Source: Candidatus Omnitrophota bacterium (GTDB lineage Bacteria > Omnitrophota > Gorgyraeia > Gygaellales > Profunditerraquicolaceae). Taken from it: a stretch of DNA of 12,720 nucleotides. The notes beneath the pieces are model-generated. The model had not been told where the DNA came from. It did no database searches and saw nothing but the letters and a program-made list of their open reading frames with translations. Location of the stretch: NCBI GenBank assembly GCA_026387555.1, contig JAPLLM010000131.1, forward strand, positions 1 through 12,720. Direction: 5' to 3'. The stretch's first letter is position 1. Each line of letters starts with the position of its first letter. The position numbers and the translations under genes are program-made. Below are positions 5,931-11,704 of this stretch, in pieces.

Positions 5931-6506
5931 ATGGGTAAGATAATTACAGTTTGTAATCAGAAGGGTGGCACAGGTAAAACCACCTCGGCAATTAATATTG
6001 CTACCTACCTAGCCATATCCGGTAAGAGGGTTGTATTAGTCGATCTCGATCCGCAAGCTAATGCCACCAGCGGAATCGGCCTGAATAAACACAGCGTTAC
6101 TAAAAGCACTTACCATGTTCTTCTCGAAGAGGCAGAATTAAAAGATATTTTGCTGGCTACCGCAGTTCCGAATCTCTGGCTGGCTCCGTCCAATCTGGAT
6201 TTAACCGGGGCAGAAGTGGAGCTCGTCGGAGCATTGGGCAGGGAATACAGATTGAAGCGGGCCTTACAAAAAGAAAAAGGCAATTATGATTTCTTCATCA
6301 TCGATTCTCCGCCGTCGTTAAGCCTCTTAACTATTAATGGATTATGCGCCGCAGACTCGGTGATCATTCCGGTGCAGTGCGAATATTACGCCTTAGAGGG
6401 GTTGACGCAACTATCTAACACTGTTAAGCTTGTGAGAGACAACCTTAACCCGAACCTAGCTATCGAAGGCGTTCTTTTGACTATGGCGGATTTACCAAAG
6501 AAGTGA
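5931..6506 (+). CDS. parA: ParA/Soj chromosome-partitioning ATPase, N-terminal fragment (frameshifted)
   Basis: ParA-family ATPase that works with ParB in chromosome segregation and origin positioning. The deviant Walker A motif KGGTGKTT follows directly on the start (GKIITVCNQ), then VVLVDLDPQANATSG and DFFIIDSPPSLSLLT (Walker B region) and the family's PVQCEYYALEGL. The ATG at 5931 is preferred over the one at 5892 because it places the conserved motif at residues 2-17; no clear ribosome-binding site is seen. Full Soj proteins are about 250 residues; this frame stops after 192, just past GVLLTM, where the family continues with Y-D-x-R-T-N. The rest of the protein follows in another frame (6482-6682). 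About 13 nt seem to be missing. Pseudogene, true frameshift or assembly error cannot be told apart here. Confidence 0.85.
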   Translation: MGKIITVCNQKGGTGKTTSAINIATYLAISGKRVVLVDLDPQANATSGIGLNKHSVTKSTYHVLLEEAELKDILLATAVPNLWLAPSNLDLTGAEVELVGALGREYRLKRALQKEKGNYDFFIIDSPPSLSLLTINGLCAADSVIIPVQCEYYALEGLTQLSNTVKLVRDNLNPNLAIEGVLLTMADLPKK

Positions 6507-6682
6507 TCGAAGAGGCGCGCAATTATTTTAAAGAGAAAGTCTATCAGACGGTGATCCCGAGAAATATCCGGCTCACCGAATCCCCGAGCTATGGCAAGCC
6601 CATCGCGCTTTACGATAAAGAATCTTTGGGCGCGCAAAAATACGAAGAGCTCTGTAAAGAAATTTTAGGAGGGAACCCATAA
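6482..6682 (+). pseudogene. parA: ParA/Soj C-terminal remnant in the shifted frame
   Basis: Read in the +2-shifted frame relative to the N-terminal part, this stretch encodes the normal Soj C-terminus: a GFTKEVIEEARNYF segment, VYQTVIPRNIRLTESPSYGKP and a final KYEELCKEILGGNP. It has no start of its own. Sequence quality is good right up to the break, which suggests a recent deletion or an assembly fault and not old decay. The stop TAA overlaps the parB start (TAATG), and the GGAGGG within its last codons is the parB ribosome-binding site. Confidence 0.85.
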
Positions 6683-7542
6683 TGGAGAGAAGAGCTTTAG
6701 GTAAAGGCTTGAGCGCCTTGATCCCGGAACACGCGCCTGAACAGCAAAGAAAAGACGAAATTATTTATGTCCAATCTGAACAGATTAAACCTAATCCGTT
6801 TCAGCCGCGCGAAGATTTTGATACGCAGACTATTGAAGAGCTTGCGCAGTCGATCAAAGAAAAGGGGATCATCCAACCGCTCTTGGTCAGGCGCAAAGGA
6901 AGCCATTTTGAGCTTATCGCCGGAGAACGGCGTTTGCGTGCTTGCAACTCATTGGGAATAAAAGAGATACCAGTCTTAGTCAAAGATGTTGAGGATCAGG
7001 ATTCATTAGAATTAGCCTTGATTGAAAATATCCAGCGGCAGGGTTTGAATCATATCGAAGAAGCGCACGCCTTTCAGCACCTGATTGATAAATTCCACGT
7101 GACTAAAGAAAAAATTAGCGAAGTCCTGGGGCTGGGCCGGGCTACGATCAACAACACCCTGCGCCTTTTGAATCTTCCGCACGAGGTCCAACAGGAGATG
7201 AAGCTAGGCAGGATTTCTTTTGCCCATGGCAGGACGCTCTTAGAGATTGAAGATGCTAACGAACAGCGCCGGCTTACGCAGGAGACGATCTCTAAGGGTT
7301 TATCGGTAAGGGAGCTGGAAAATTTAGTCAAGATGCGCCGGCCGAAGATGCCGAAGAAAAAAATCGGCATGGGTGTACGCGAACCATTGGTGGGGGTTTT
7401 AGAAGAAGAGCTGCAGCATATCCTGGCTACCAAGGTGCGCATCAGCAAAAGAAAAAAACGCGGGCACATTATGATCGAGTTTTATTCGCAAGAAGAACTG
7501 GAAAGGATCATGAACATCTTCAGGGGAGGCGTAAAACAATGA
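6682..7542 (+). CDS. parB: Chromosome-partitioning protein ParB/Spo0J
   Basis: ParB binds parS sites near the origin, spreads by CTP-dependent clamp formation and stimulates ParA. The 286-residue length is typical. Motifs in order: an N-terminal LGKGLSALIP (residues 6-15) that contacts ParA, the ParB/Srx core with KPNPFQPR (36-43), the CTP-binding GERRLRA (81-87) and ENIQRQGLN (115-123), an HTH around 144-162 (ISEVLGLGRATINNTLRLL), and a C-terminal dimerisation part from about 225. Start ATG at 6682 has an ideal GGAGGG site and overlaps the parA stop. The stop overlaps the ndk start (ATGA). No good parS site was found in the window. Confidence 0.96.
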   Translation: MERRALGKGLSALIPEHAPEQQRKDEIIYVQSEQIKPNPFQPREDFDTQTIEELAQSIKEKGIIQPLLVRRKGSHFELIAGERRLRACNSLGIKEIPVLVKDVEDQDSLELALIENIQRQGLNHIEEAHAFQHLIDKFHVTKEKISEVLGLGRATINNTLRLLNLPHEVQQEMKLGRISFAHGRTLLEIEDANEQRRLTQETISKGLSVRELENLVKMRRPKMPKKKIGMGVREPLVGVLEEELQHILATKVRISKRKKRGHIMIEFYSQEELERIMNIFRGGVKQ

Positions 7543-8039
7543 ATCAGGCAGTCTTAATTTTGATCAAACCCGACGGGCTGAAGAAGTCTTTGACAGGCAA
7601 CATCTTGACCCGCCTGTCGGAAACCAAGCTGGAGATCGTCGCGGCAAAGATGGTGCGTGTCTCACGCGAGCTGGCCTGCGAGCACTATAAACACCTCAAA
7701 GAAAAGCCGTTCTTCGAGGAGATTATTAAATATCTGCAGGGCGATTTGCATGAGCGCAAAAAGGTCATGGCCCTGGTTTACTGGGGGAAGGACGCGATAA
7801 CCAAGTGCCGGGATTTGGCGGGCGCGACTAATCCCGAAGAGGCAGACCCGACGTCTATACGCGGCTCTTACGGCCGCATCACCACCAGCGGCGTCTATGA
7901 AAACGCCATACATGTTTCTTCTAATCCCGAGGAAGCGGAGAGGGAGATTAAGCTCTGGTTTGAACCCAAAGATATAATCGTGGATTTGTATCCGGTGAAA
8001 AATGCCGTAGAAAAAGAATTTAAAAGAAAGGTCTGGTAA
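7539..8039 (+). CDS. ndk: Nucleoside diphosphate kinase (long form)
   Basis: NDK balances nucleoside triphosphates by phosphate transfer through a histidine. The LILIKPDGLKKSLTG start (residues 6-20), FFEEIIKYL, RDLAGATNPEEADP (91-104), SIRGSYG and the active-site ENAIHVSSNPEEAEREI (121-137, catalytic His125) are all recognisable. It has 166 residues against about 140-150 for most bacterial forms, with small insertions near residues 68-75 and 113-120 and a basic C-terminal extension. The motif after the histidine is V-S-S where G/A-S-D is usual. It overlaps parB by ATGA, with GGGAGG as ribosome-binding site, and overlaps yicC by TAATG. Confidence 0.93.
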   Translation: MNQAVLILIKPDGLKKSLTGNILTRLSETKLEIVAAKMVRVSRELACEHYKHLKEKPFFEEIIKYLQGDLHERKKVMALVYWGKDAITKCRDLAGATNPEEADPTSIRGSYGRITTSGVYENAIHVSSNPEEAEREIKLWFEPKDIIVDLYPVKNAVEKEFKRKVW

Positions 8040-8299
8040 TGATCCAGAGTATGACCGGTTTCGGAAGCGCGCACGGCAGGGTAATGCCATTCGGTAAAAT
8101 GACAGTGGAGCTGCGCAGCGCAAACCACAAATTTTTAGAGACTGTCTTTCATCTTCCCGTCGGATTCTTATCGCTGGAAGATAAGATAAAGAAATGCATA
8201 GAATCCAAGATTAAGAGGGGGAGGATCACCTGCGCCGTTAATATCGTCGGCGGAGAGGGGTCGGGTGTCGCTATTAATAAAGCGCTGCTCAAAAATTAA
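8039..8299 (+). CDS. YicC-family protein, N-terminal fragment (broken gene)
   Basis: The start MIQSMTGFGSA followed by VELRSANHKFLE and KIKRGRITCAVNI is the clear N-terminus of the YicC family (YicC_N domain), a group that includes an E. coli RNase-type RNA-decay factor. The normal protein has about 290 residues. This frame stops after 86 at KALLKN, where the family would continue through the middle of the protein. The C-terminal half follows in another frame (8320-8745). The whole locus is about 707 nt, roughly 165 nt shorter than a full gene, so about 50 central codons are missing in addition to the frame change. The gene starts on the ndk stop (TAATG). Confidence 0.85.
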   Translation: MIQSMTGFGSAHGRVMPFGKMTVELRSANHKFLETVFHLPVGFLSLEDKIKKCIESKIKRGRITCAVNIVGGEGSGVAINKALLKN

Positions 8300-8319
8300 T
8301 CTGGCCGCGGCTTAAAGTT

Positions 8320-8745
8320 TTGGTGGGAAAATCAGTAAACGAATTAGCCCGCACGCGCGCCAAGGAAGGAAAGGCGCTTTTCGTTTTCCTCAAAAGAAGG
8401 GCGCAGGGCTTAAAAGAACAATTGGAGATCATCAAGACAAGGAACAAAAAGATCACCAAGGATAAGCTGTCCGGATTGCAGACTGATGATGAGCGCTGTG
8501 CGTTTTTAAAGGACACTAATGTAAGCGAAGAGATCGAGAGGCTGGCGTTTCATATCCGTAATTTCTCCGGAAAGCTGGCTAAGGCCGGAAGCGTGGGTAA
8601 GGAGCTGGATTTTATCGCCCAGGAGATGCAGCGGGAAGCCAATACCCTGGCGGCCAAGACGCTGGATACCCAGGTATCTGCGCGCGTAGTGCAGATGAAG
8701 AGCCAGATAGAAAAGATCCGCGAGCAAGTGCAGAATATAGAGTGA
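8320..8745 (+). CDS. YicC-family protein, C-terminal fragment (broken gene)
   Basis: The 141 residues shown from a TTG match the C-terminal half of YicC, including the DUF1732 domain: an EEIERLAFHIRNFS segment, GKELDFIAQEMQREANTLAA and a final KIREQVQNIE, very close to the family ending. The homology actually begins about 7 codons upstream, at 8299, with IWPRLKVLV, so the TTG is probably not a native start and the fragment belongs to the gene beginning at 8039. A short ATTAAT direct repeat (8274-8279 and 8295-8300) flanks the area of the break. The stop overlaps the gmk start (GTGA). Confidence 0.82.
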   Translation: MVGKSVNELARTRAKEGKALFVFLKRRAQGLKEQLEIIKTRNKKITKDKLSGLQTDDERCAFLKDTNVSEEIERLAFHIRNFSGKLAKAGSVGKELDFIAQEMQREANTLAAKTLDTQVSARVVQMKSQIEKIREQVQNIE

Positions 8746-9320
8746 GAAAACAAGGCAAGGTCTTCGTGATTTCCGGTCCGTCGGGCTCTGGTAAGACTAC
8801 CCTGCGCGATGCGGTGCTCAAGGAAGGCGCTTTAAAGAAGAGATTTGCCAAATCCGTCTCGTTTACCACCCGGCGTTCGCGCTCGGGAGAAAGGAACGGG
8901 AGGGATTATTTTTTTATAACGCTGCCGGAATTTAAGCGCCTGCTTAAGGCCAAGAAAATCCTTGAATGGACGCGCTATTTGGGTTATTATTACGCCACAA
9001 ACCGGAATTTTGTATCGGGTAAACTGAAAGAAGGCAAGAGTATAATACTCTGCCTGGACTTGAAGGGCGCGGCATGCGTTAAGCGTCTCTTTCCGGCTGA
9101 CGCGGTCACCATTTTTATCAAGCCGCCGTCATTAAAGGCACTGCATCAGAGGATATCCCGACGCTGTAGCCACACTAAAAAAGAAGAAGTTGCCAGGCGG
9201 CTTAAATTGGCCCGGCAAGAAATAAAGCTTGCGCATAAATTTGATCATCGCCTAGTAAATAAGGTTTTGCCGCAAGCGGTGAAAGAACTCAAAGGTATCA
9301 TTTTAGGCAAACTTAAATAA
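8742..9320 (+). CDS. gmk: Guanylate kinase (divergent)
   Basis: Guanylate kinase phosphorylates GMP to GDP. The P-loop GPSGSGKTT (residues 12-20) near the start, SFTTRRSRSGERNGRDYFF (GMP-binding region), ILEWTRYLGYYYAT, a D-L-K-G-A segment, IFIKPPSL and an EEVARRLKLARQEI segment follow the family order. The 192-residue length is normal. Differences: the usual YGT in the GMP site is YAT, the common RPPRPGE is RRSRSGE, and the lid has CSHTKKEE. The GTG start overlaps the yicC stop. The place before rpoZ and coaC is the classic gmk locus, which supports the call despite the divergence. Confidence 0.9.
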   Translation: MRKQGKVFVISGPSGSGKTTLRDAVLKEGALKKRFAKSVSFTTRRSRSGERNGRDYFFITLPEFKRLLKAKKILEWTRYLGYYYATNRNFVSGKLKEGKSIILCLDLKGAACVKRLFPADAVTIFIKPPSLKALHQRISRRCSHTKKEEVARRLKLARQEIKLAHKFDHRLVNKVLPQAVKELKGIILGKLK

Positions 9321-9338
9321 GACGAGAGAGGGGTAAAG

Positions 9339-9548
9339 ATGGTTTATTTGGGAAGAGAGACATTGCTTGATAAAAGCTGCAACTCGATCTATAAGCTGGT
9401 CATTCTGGCGTCCAAAAGGGCGCTGGAAATAGCCGAGGGCCAGCCTAAGCTGGTAGAGGCTAGCTCGACGGTAAAGCCTTCGACCGTTGCGCTTATTGAG
9501 ATCGCCAGCGGCAAGATCGAATGCAAGATCAGCAAACCTAAGGATTAA
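9339..9548 (+). CDS. rpoZ: DNA-directed RNA polymerase omega subunit
   Basis: The small omega subunit promotes RNA polymerase assembly by binding beta-prime. The 69-residue protein has the family pattern SIYKLVILASKRALEIAEGQ followed by KPSTVALIEIASGKI. A GAGAGGGG site precedes the ATG. It lies 18 nt after gmk and 5 nt before coaC, the standard gmk-rpoZ-coaBC arrangement, so co-transcription is likely. Confidence 0.93.
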   Translation: MVYLGRETLLDKSCNSIYKLVILASKRALEIAEGQPKLVEASSTVKPSTVALIEIASGKIECKISKPKD

Positions 9549-9553
9549 TCCCG

Positions 9554-10093
9554 ATGGATAAAACAAAAAACATCATTCTCGGCGTCACTGCGAGCATCGC
9601 TATTTACAAGGCCTGCGATTTAGTACGCCGGCTGCGCGATGCGGGATATTCCGTGACGGTGGTGATGACCAAAGAGGCGGAAGAGCTGATCAAGCCGATC
9701 GTTTTCCAGAGCCTCTCCGGGAATAATGTTTATACGGGCATGTTCTCCGACCCGGAAGAGTGGGAGATAGAGCATGTTTCTTTAGCGGATAGGGCGGATT
9801 TAGTCTTAGTTGCCCCGGCTACGGCGAATATCATCGCCAAGGTTACCGCAGGCATCTGCGATGATTTATTGACTTGCATTATTTCTGCCACAAGGGCCCC
9901 GGTCCTTCTTGCGCCGGCGATGAATACGAATATGTATCAGAATAAGATCACCCAGAATAACATCAAGGCATTAAAATCACTGGGATATAAATTTGTCGAG
10001 CCGAGAGAGGGTAAGCTTGCCTGCGGTAAGTCCGGCATCGGTTGTTTGGCTGAAGTTGAAGATATAGAAAAAAAAGAAAAAAACAGTCTTTGA
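9554..10093 (+). CDS. coaC: Phosphopantothenoylcysteine decarboxylase (CoaC domain only)
   Basis: The flavoprotein CoaC decarboxylates 4'-phospho-N-pantothenoylcysteine in CoA synthesis. The 179-residue protein shows GVTASIAIYKACDL (10-23, FMN site), EHVSLA with the catalytic His74, APATANIIAK (87-96), PAMNTNMY with Asn124, and the substrate-flap KLACGKSG with Cys157, so the active site looks complete. At this locus most bacteria carry bifunctional CoaBC of about 400 residues; here the CoaB synthetase half is absent and the protein ends in a lysine-rich tail (EKKEKNSL) whose stop lies in a palindromic repeat. Either a natural one-domain form with coaB elsewhere, or a truncation caused by the repeat. 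Confidence 0.88.
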   Translation: MDKTKNIILGVTASIAIYKACDLVRRLRDAGYSVTVVMTKEAEELIKPIVFQSLSGNNVYTGMFSDPEEWEIEHVSLADRADLVLVAPATANIIAKVTAGICDDLLTCIISATRAPVLLAPAMNTNMYQNKITQNNIKALKSLGYKFVEPREGKLACGKSGIGCLAEVEDIEKKEKNSL

Positions 10094-10141
10094 CACTTCG
10101 GCTTCGCTCAGTGTCAATGGTGAGCTGAGTCGAACCATTGA
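10090..10141 (+). repeat. Two-unit palindromic (REP/BIME-like) element
   Basis: Two adjoining hairpins: TTGACACT/AGTGTCAA (10090-10097 and 10110-10117) and TCAATGGT/ACCATTGA (10114-10121 and 10134-10141). Their loops are inverted copies of one unit close to TTCGRCTYMGCTCA, so the element is a head-to-head pair. Such twin-unit palindromes are usually dispersed repeats in a genome; only this copy is visible. It covers the end of coaC. Confidence 0.65.
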
Positions 10142-10148
10142 TATTTTT
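10114..10148 (+). terminator. Likely intrinsic terminator of the parA-coaC operon
   Basis: The second hairpin of the repeat element (8-bp stem, 12-nt loop) is followed after TA by TTTTT (10144-10148), just before tRNA-Cys. The stem is AT-rich, so termination may be partial. It lies between protein-coding genes and the tRNA group, where a terminator would be expected. Confidence 0.4.
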
Positions 10149-10220
10149 GGCGCGGTAGCCAAGTGGCAAGGCAGCGGTCTGCAAAACCGCTATTCAGCGG
10201 TTCGAATCCGCTCCGCGCCT
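10149..10220 (+). tRNA. tRNA-Cys (GCA)
   Basis: Acceptor stem GGCGCGG (10149-10155) pairs with CCGCGCC (10213-10219), followed by discriminator T, as is typical of tRNA-Cys. Anticodon stem GCGGT/ACCGC encloses loop CTGCAAA with anticodon GCA at 10181-10183. The T arm is AGCGG-TTCGAAT-CCGCT. The 3' CCA is not encoded. Confidence 0.96.
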
Positions 10221-10273
10221 GAATTTCCCGCTATCTGATGTTGGAAATTCATCCCGAGCCTTAGGCGAGGGAT
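10221..10273 (+). repeat. Two adjacent inverted repeats after tRNA-Cys
   Basis: GAATTTCC (10221-10228) pairs with GGAAATTC (10243-10250), and directly after it ATCCC-GA-GCC (10251-10260) pairs with GGC-GA-GGGAT (10264-10273) around TTA. The second stem has a tandem G-A internal mismatch. Role unknown: RNA processing, termination or dispersed repeats. The rest of the gap to tRNA-Leu has no gene. Confidence 0.5.
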
Positions 10274-10341
10274 CTAAGGTTAATGTTTCTCCCGTTTCGC
10301 AGCTGACTGGTTAGTTAGGGCTGCTCGCGGGATTTCCCTAA

Positions 10342-10358
10342 ATGCGCCTTTGGCGCAT
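10342..10358 (+). repeat. Perfect 7-bp hairpin before tRNA-Leu
   Basis: ATGCGCC and GGCGCAT enclose TTT. The stem is GC-rich and followed by ATTTG, without a real T-run. It lies 12 nt upstream of tRNA-Leu. Confidence 0.5.
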
Positions 10359-10370
10359 ATTTGTGCTCAA

Positions 10371-10453
10371 GGGCAAGTGGTGGAATGGCATACACGACAG
10401 ACTTAAAATCTGTTGACCGTAAGGTTGTGAGGGTCCGACTCCCTCCTTGCCCA
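10371..10453 (+). tRNA. tRNA-Leu (TAA)
   Basis: An 83-nt class II tRNA. Acceptor GGGCAAG (10371-10377) pairs with CTTGCCC (10446-10452), discriminator A. Anticodon stem ACAGA/TCTGT encloses CTTAAAA with anticodon TAA at 10404-10406. A long variable arm follows (around GACCGTAAGGTTG), as expected for leucine tRNA. The T arm is GAGGG-TCCGACT-CCCTC. CCA is not encoded. Confidence 0.95.
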
Positions 10454-10472
10454 TTGATAACAGTTTTCCCTC

Positions 10473-10525
10473 TCCGCCTTCGGCGGATCGGGATCAATTT
10501 TCTAATAATTAAAGCGGGAAAATTG
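10473..10525 (+). repeat. Hairpins between tRNA-Leu and tRNA-Val
   Basis: TCCGCC (10473-10478) and GGCGGA (10482-10487) form a tight GC-rich hairpin with loop TTC. Then CAATTTTC (10495-10502) pairs with GAAAATTG (10518-10525), ending one base before tRNA-Val. No gene is seen here. Confidence 0.5.
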
Positions 10526-10526
10526 A

Positions 10527-10600
10527 GGGCTCATAGCTCAGTTGGTTAGAGCGTTGCGTTGACATCGCAAAGGTCTGAGGTCCGAATCCTCATGGGCCCA
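10527..10600 (+). tRNA. tRNA-Val (GAC)
   Basis: Acceptor GGGCTCA (10527-10533) pairs with TGGGCCC (10593-10599) with one T-G wobble, discriminator A. Anticodon stem TTGCG/CGCAA encloses TTGACAT with anticodon GAC at 10561-10563. The T arm is TGAGG-TCCGAAT-CCTCA. Unlike the other two tRNAs here, CCA follows directly (10601-10603), by encoding or chance. Confidence 0.95.
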
Positions 10601-10627
10601 CCAGTTTTATTATAAAAGGAGAGAAGC

Positions 10628-11704
10628 ATGCCCGAAAATGCGCGCGAGTTTGGTCCTTTGCAAAAGCTTATGGATGACCCGGAGATCTCCGAGATCATGG
10701 TTAATGGCCCGGAGTACGTATTTATCGAAAAACACGGGAAGAGGACCAAGACCGACGTAAAGTTTGGCAGCGAAGAAGAGGTGTTGAAGCTCATCCAGGG
10801 GATGTACAGCCTAAGGGGTAAACGCGTGGACAAAGACGTGCCTTACGCGGATGTCTGCCTTGAAGACGGGACGCGCGTTAATACCATCATCTCTCCGATT
10901 TCGCGCTTCGGCATTGCGGTTACTTTCAGGAAATTTTCCAAAGAAATTAATAGTCTGGATGATTTGGTGAAGAAAGGGACTTTAAACCAGAGGGCAGCGG
11001 ATCTTCTGGTCGCTGCGGTCAAAGGAAAAATAAATATTCTTTTTTCCGGCGGCACAGGCGTCGGGAAGACTACTTTACTGCAGATGCTCTCGCGCTATTT
11101 TGCCGGTAATGAAAGAGTCATTACTATCGAAGATGCAGCGGAACTTAAGCTGGATCAGGAGAATGTTATTTCTCTCGAGACCCGGACCCCGGACAGAGAC
11201 GGCAAAGGCGGGATAAGCCTGCGCGATTTAATCCGCAACGCCCTACGCATGTCGCCTAACCGTATCGTGGTGGGAGAAGTGCGCGGCGCCGAGGCTATTG
11301 ATATGCTCCAGGCTATGGCAGTAGGGCACACCGGGACTATCGGTATTATCCACGGAAATTCCGCCCGCGATGTCATTGCCCGGCTTGAAACCATGGTGCT
11401 TATGTCGGGGATAAATTTGCCGCTCTGGGAGATCAGAAAATTGATCGCCTCTACCGTTAATATGGTAGTGCACATCGAAAAAATGAAAGACGGGGTGCGT
11501 CGGGTCACCCATATCACCGAGATCCGCGGTTTGGACCGCGAAGAGATACAATTCAACGACCTCTTTATGTTTGAGACCAAGAAGGTCGAGCCCGATGGCA
11601 GTATTATCGGGGAACTGAAGCCGGCGATAAGGTATTTTCCGTTATTCTTCCAGCAGTTCCAGAAGTTGGGGCTCTTAAGCGAGAAAATATTTTCAAATGA
11701 ATAA
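10628..11704 (+). CDS. cpaF: CpaF/TadA-type secretion ATPase
   Basis: A hexameric ATPase of the type II/IV secretion superfamily that powers tight-adherence (Flp) or related pilus machines at the inner membrane. Features in the 358 residues: an N-terminal domain with EISEIMVNGPEYVFIE (19-34) and DGTRVN (80-85), Walker A GGTGVGKTT (141-149), Asp box TIEDAAEL (166-173), Walker B RIVVGEVRG (212-220), His box GHTGTIGIIHGNSARD (233-248). It lacks the long N-terminal extension common in CpaF (usually 420-480 residues). AAAGGAGAG precedes the ATG. No pilin, TadB/TadC or CpaB/CpaE partner is nearby; it sits between tRNA-Val and thrS and overlaps the thrS start by 8 nt. The symbol is a family-level label. 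Confidence 0.88.
   Translation: MPENAREFGPLQKLMDDPEISEIMVNGPEYVFIEKHGKRTKTDVKFGSEEEVLKLIQGMYSLRGKRVDKDVPYADVCLEDGTRVNTIISPISRFGIAVTFRKFSKEINSLDDLVKKGTLNQRAADLLVAAVKGKINILFSGGTGVGKTTLLQMLSRYFAGNERVITIEDAAELKLDQENVISLETRTPDRDGKGGISLRDLIRNALRMSPNRIVVGEVRGAEAIDMLQAMAVGHTGTIGIIHGNSARDVIARLETMVLMSGINLPLWEIRKLIASTVNMVVHIEKMKDGVRRVTHITEIRGLDREEIQFNDLFMFETKKVEPDGSIIGELKPAIRYFPLFFQQFQKLGLLSEKIFSNE

Noticed and set aside
7098..7103. CACGTG inside parB as a parS site
   Set aside because: Flanking bases match the consensus at only about 10 of 16 positions in all, within coding sequence.
5931..7542. parA-parB as a sign of a plasmid or integrative element
   Set aside because: They sit beside dnaA, yidC and ndk at the normal chromosomal origin locus and resemble Soj/Spo0J.
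10315..10549. Short open frames over the tRNA-Leu region on both strands
   Set aside because: They run through a tRNA gene and hairpins and have no coding character.
10371..10600. tRNA genes as attachment sites of an integrated element
   Set aside because: No integrase and no repeated tRNA 3' end were seen in the window.
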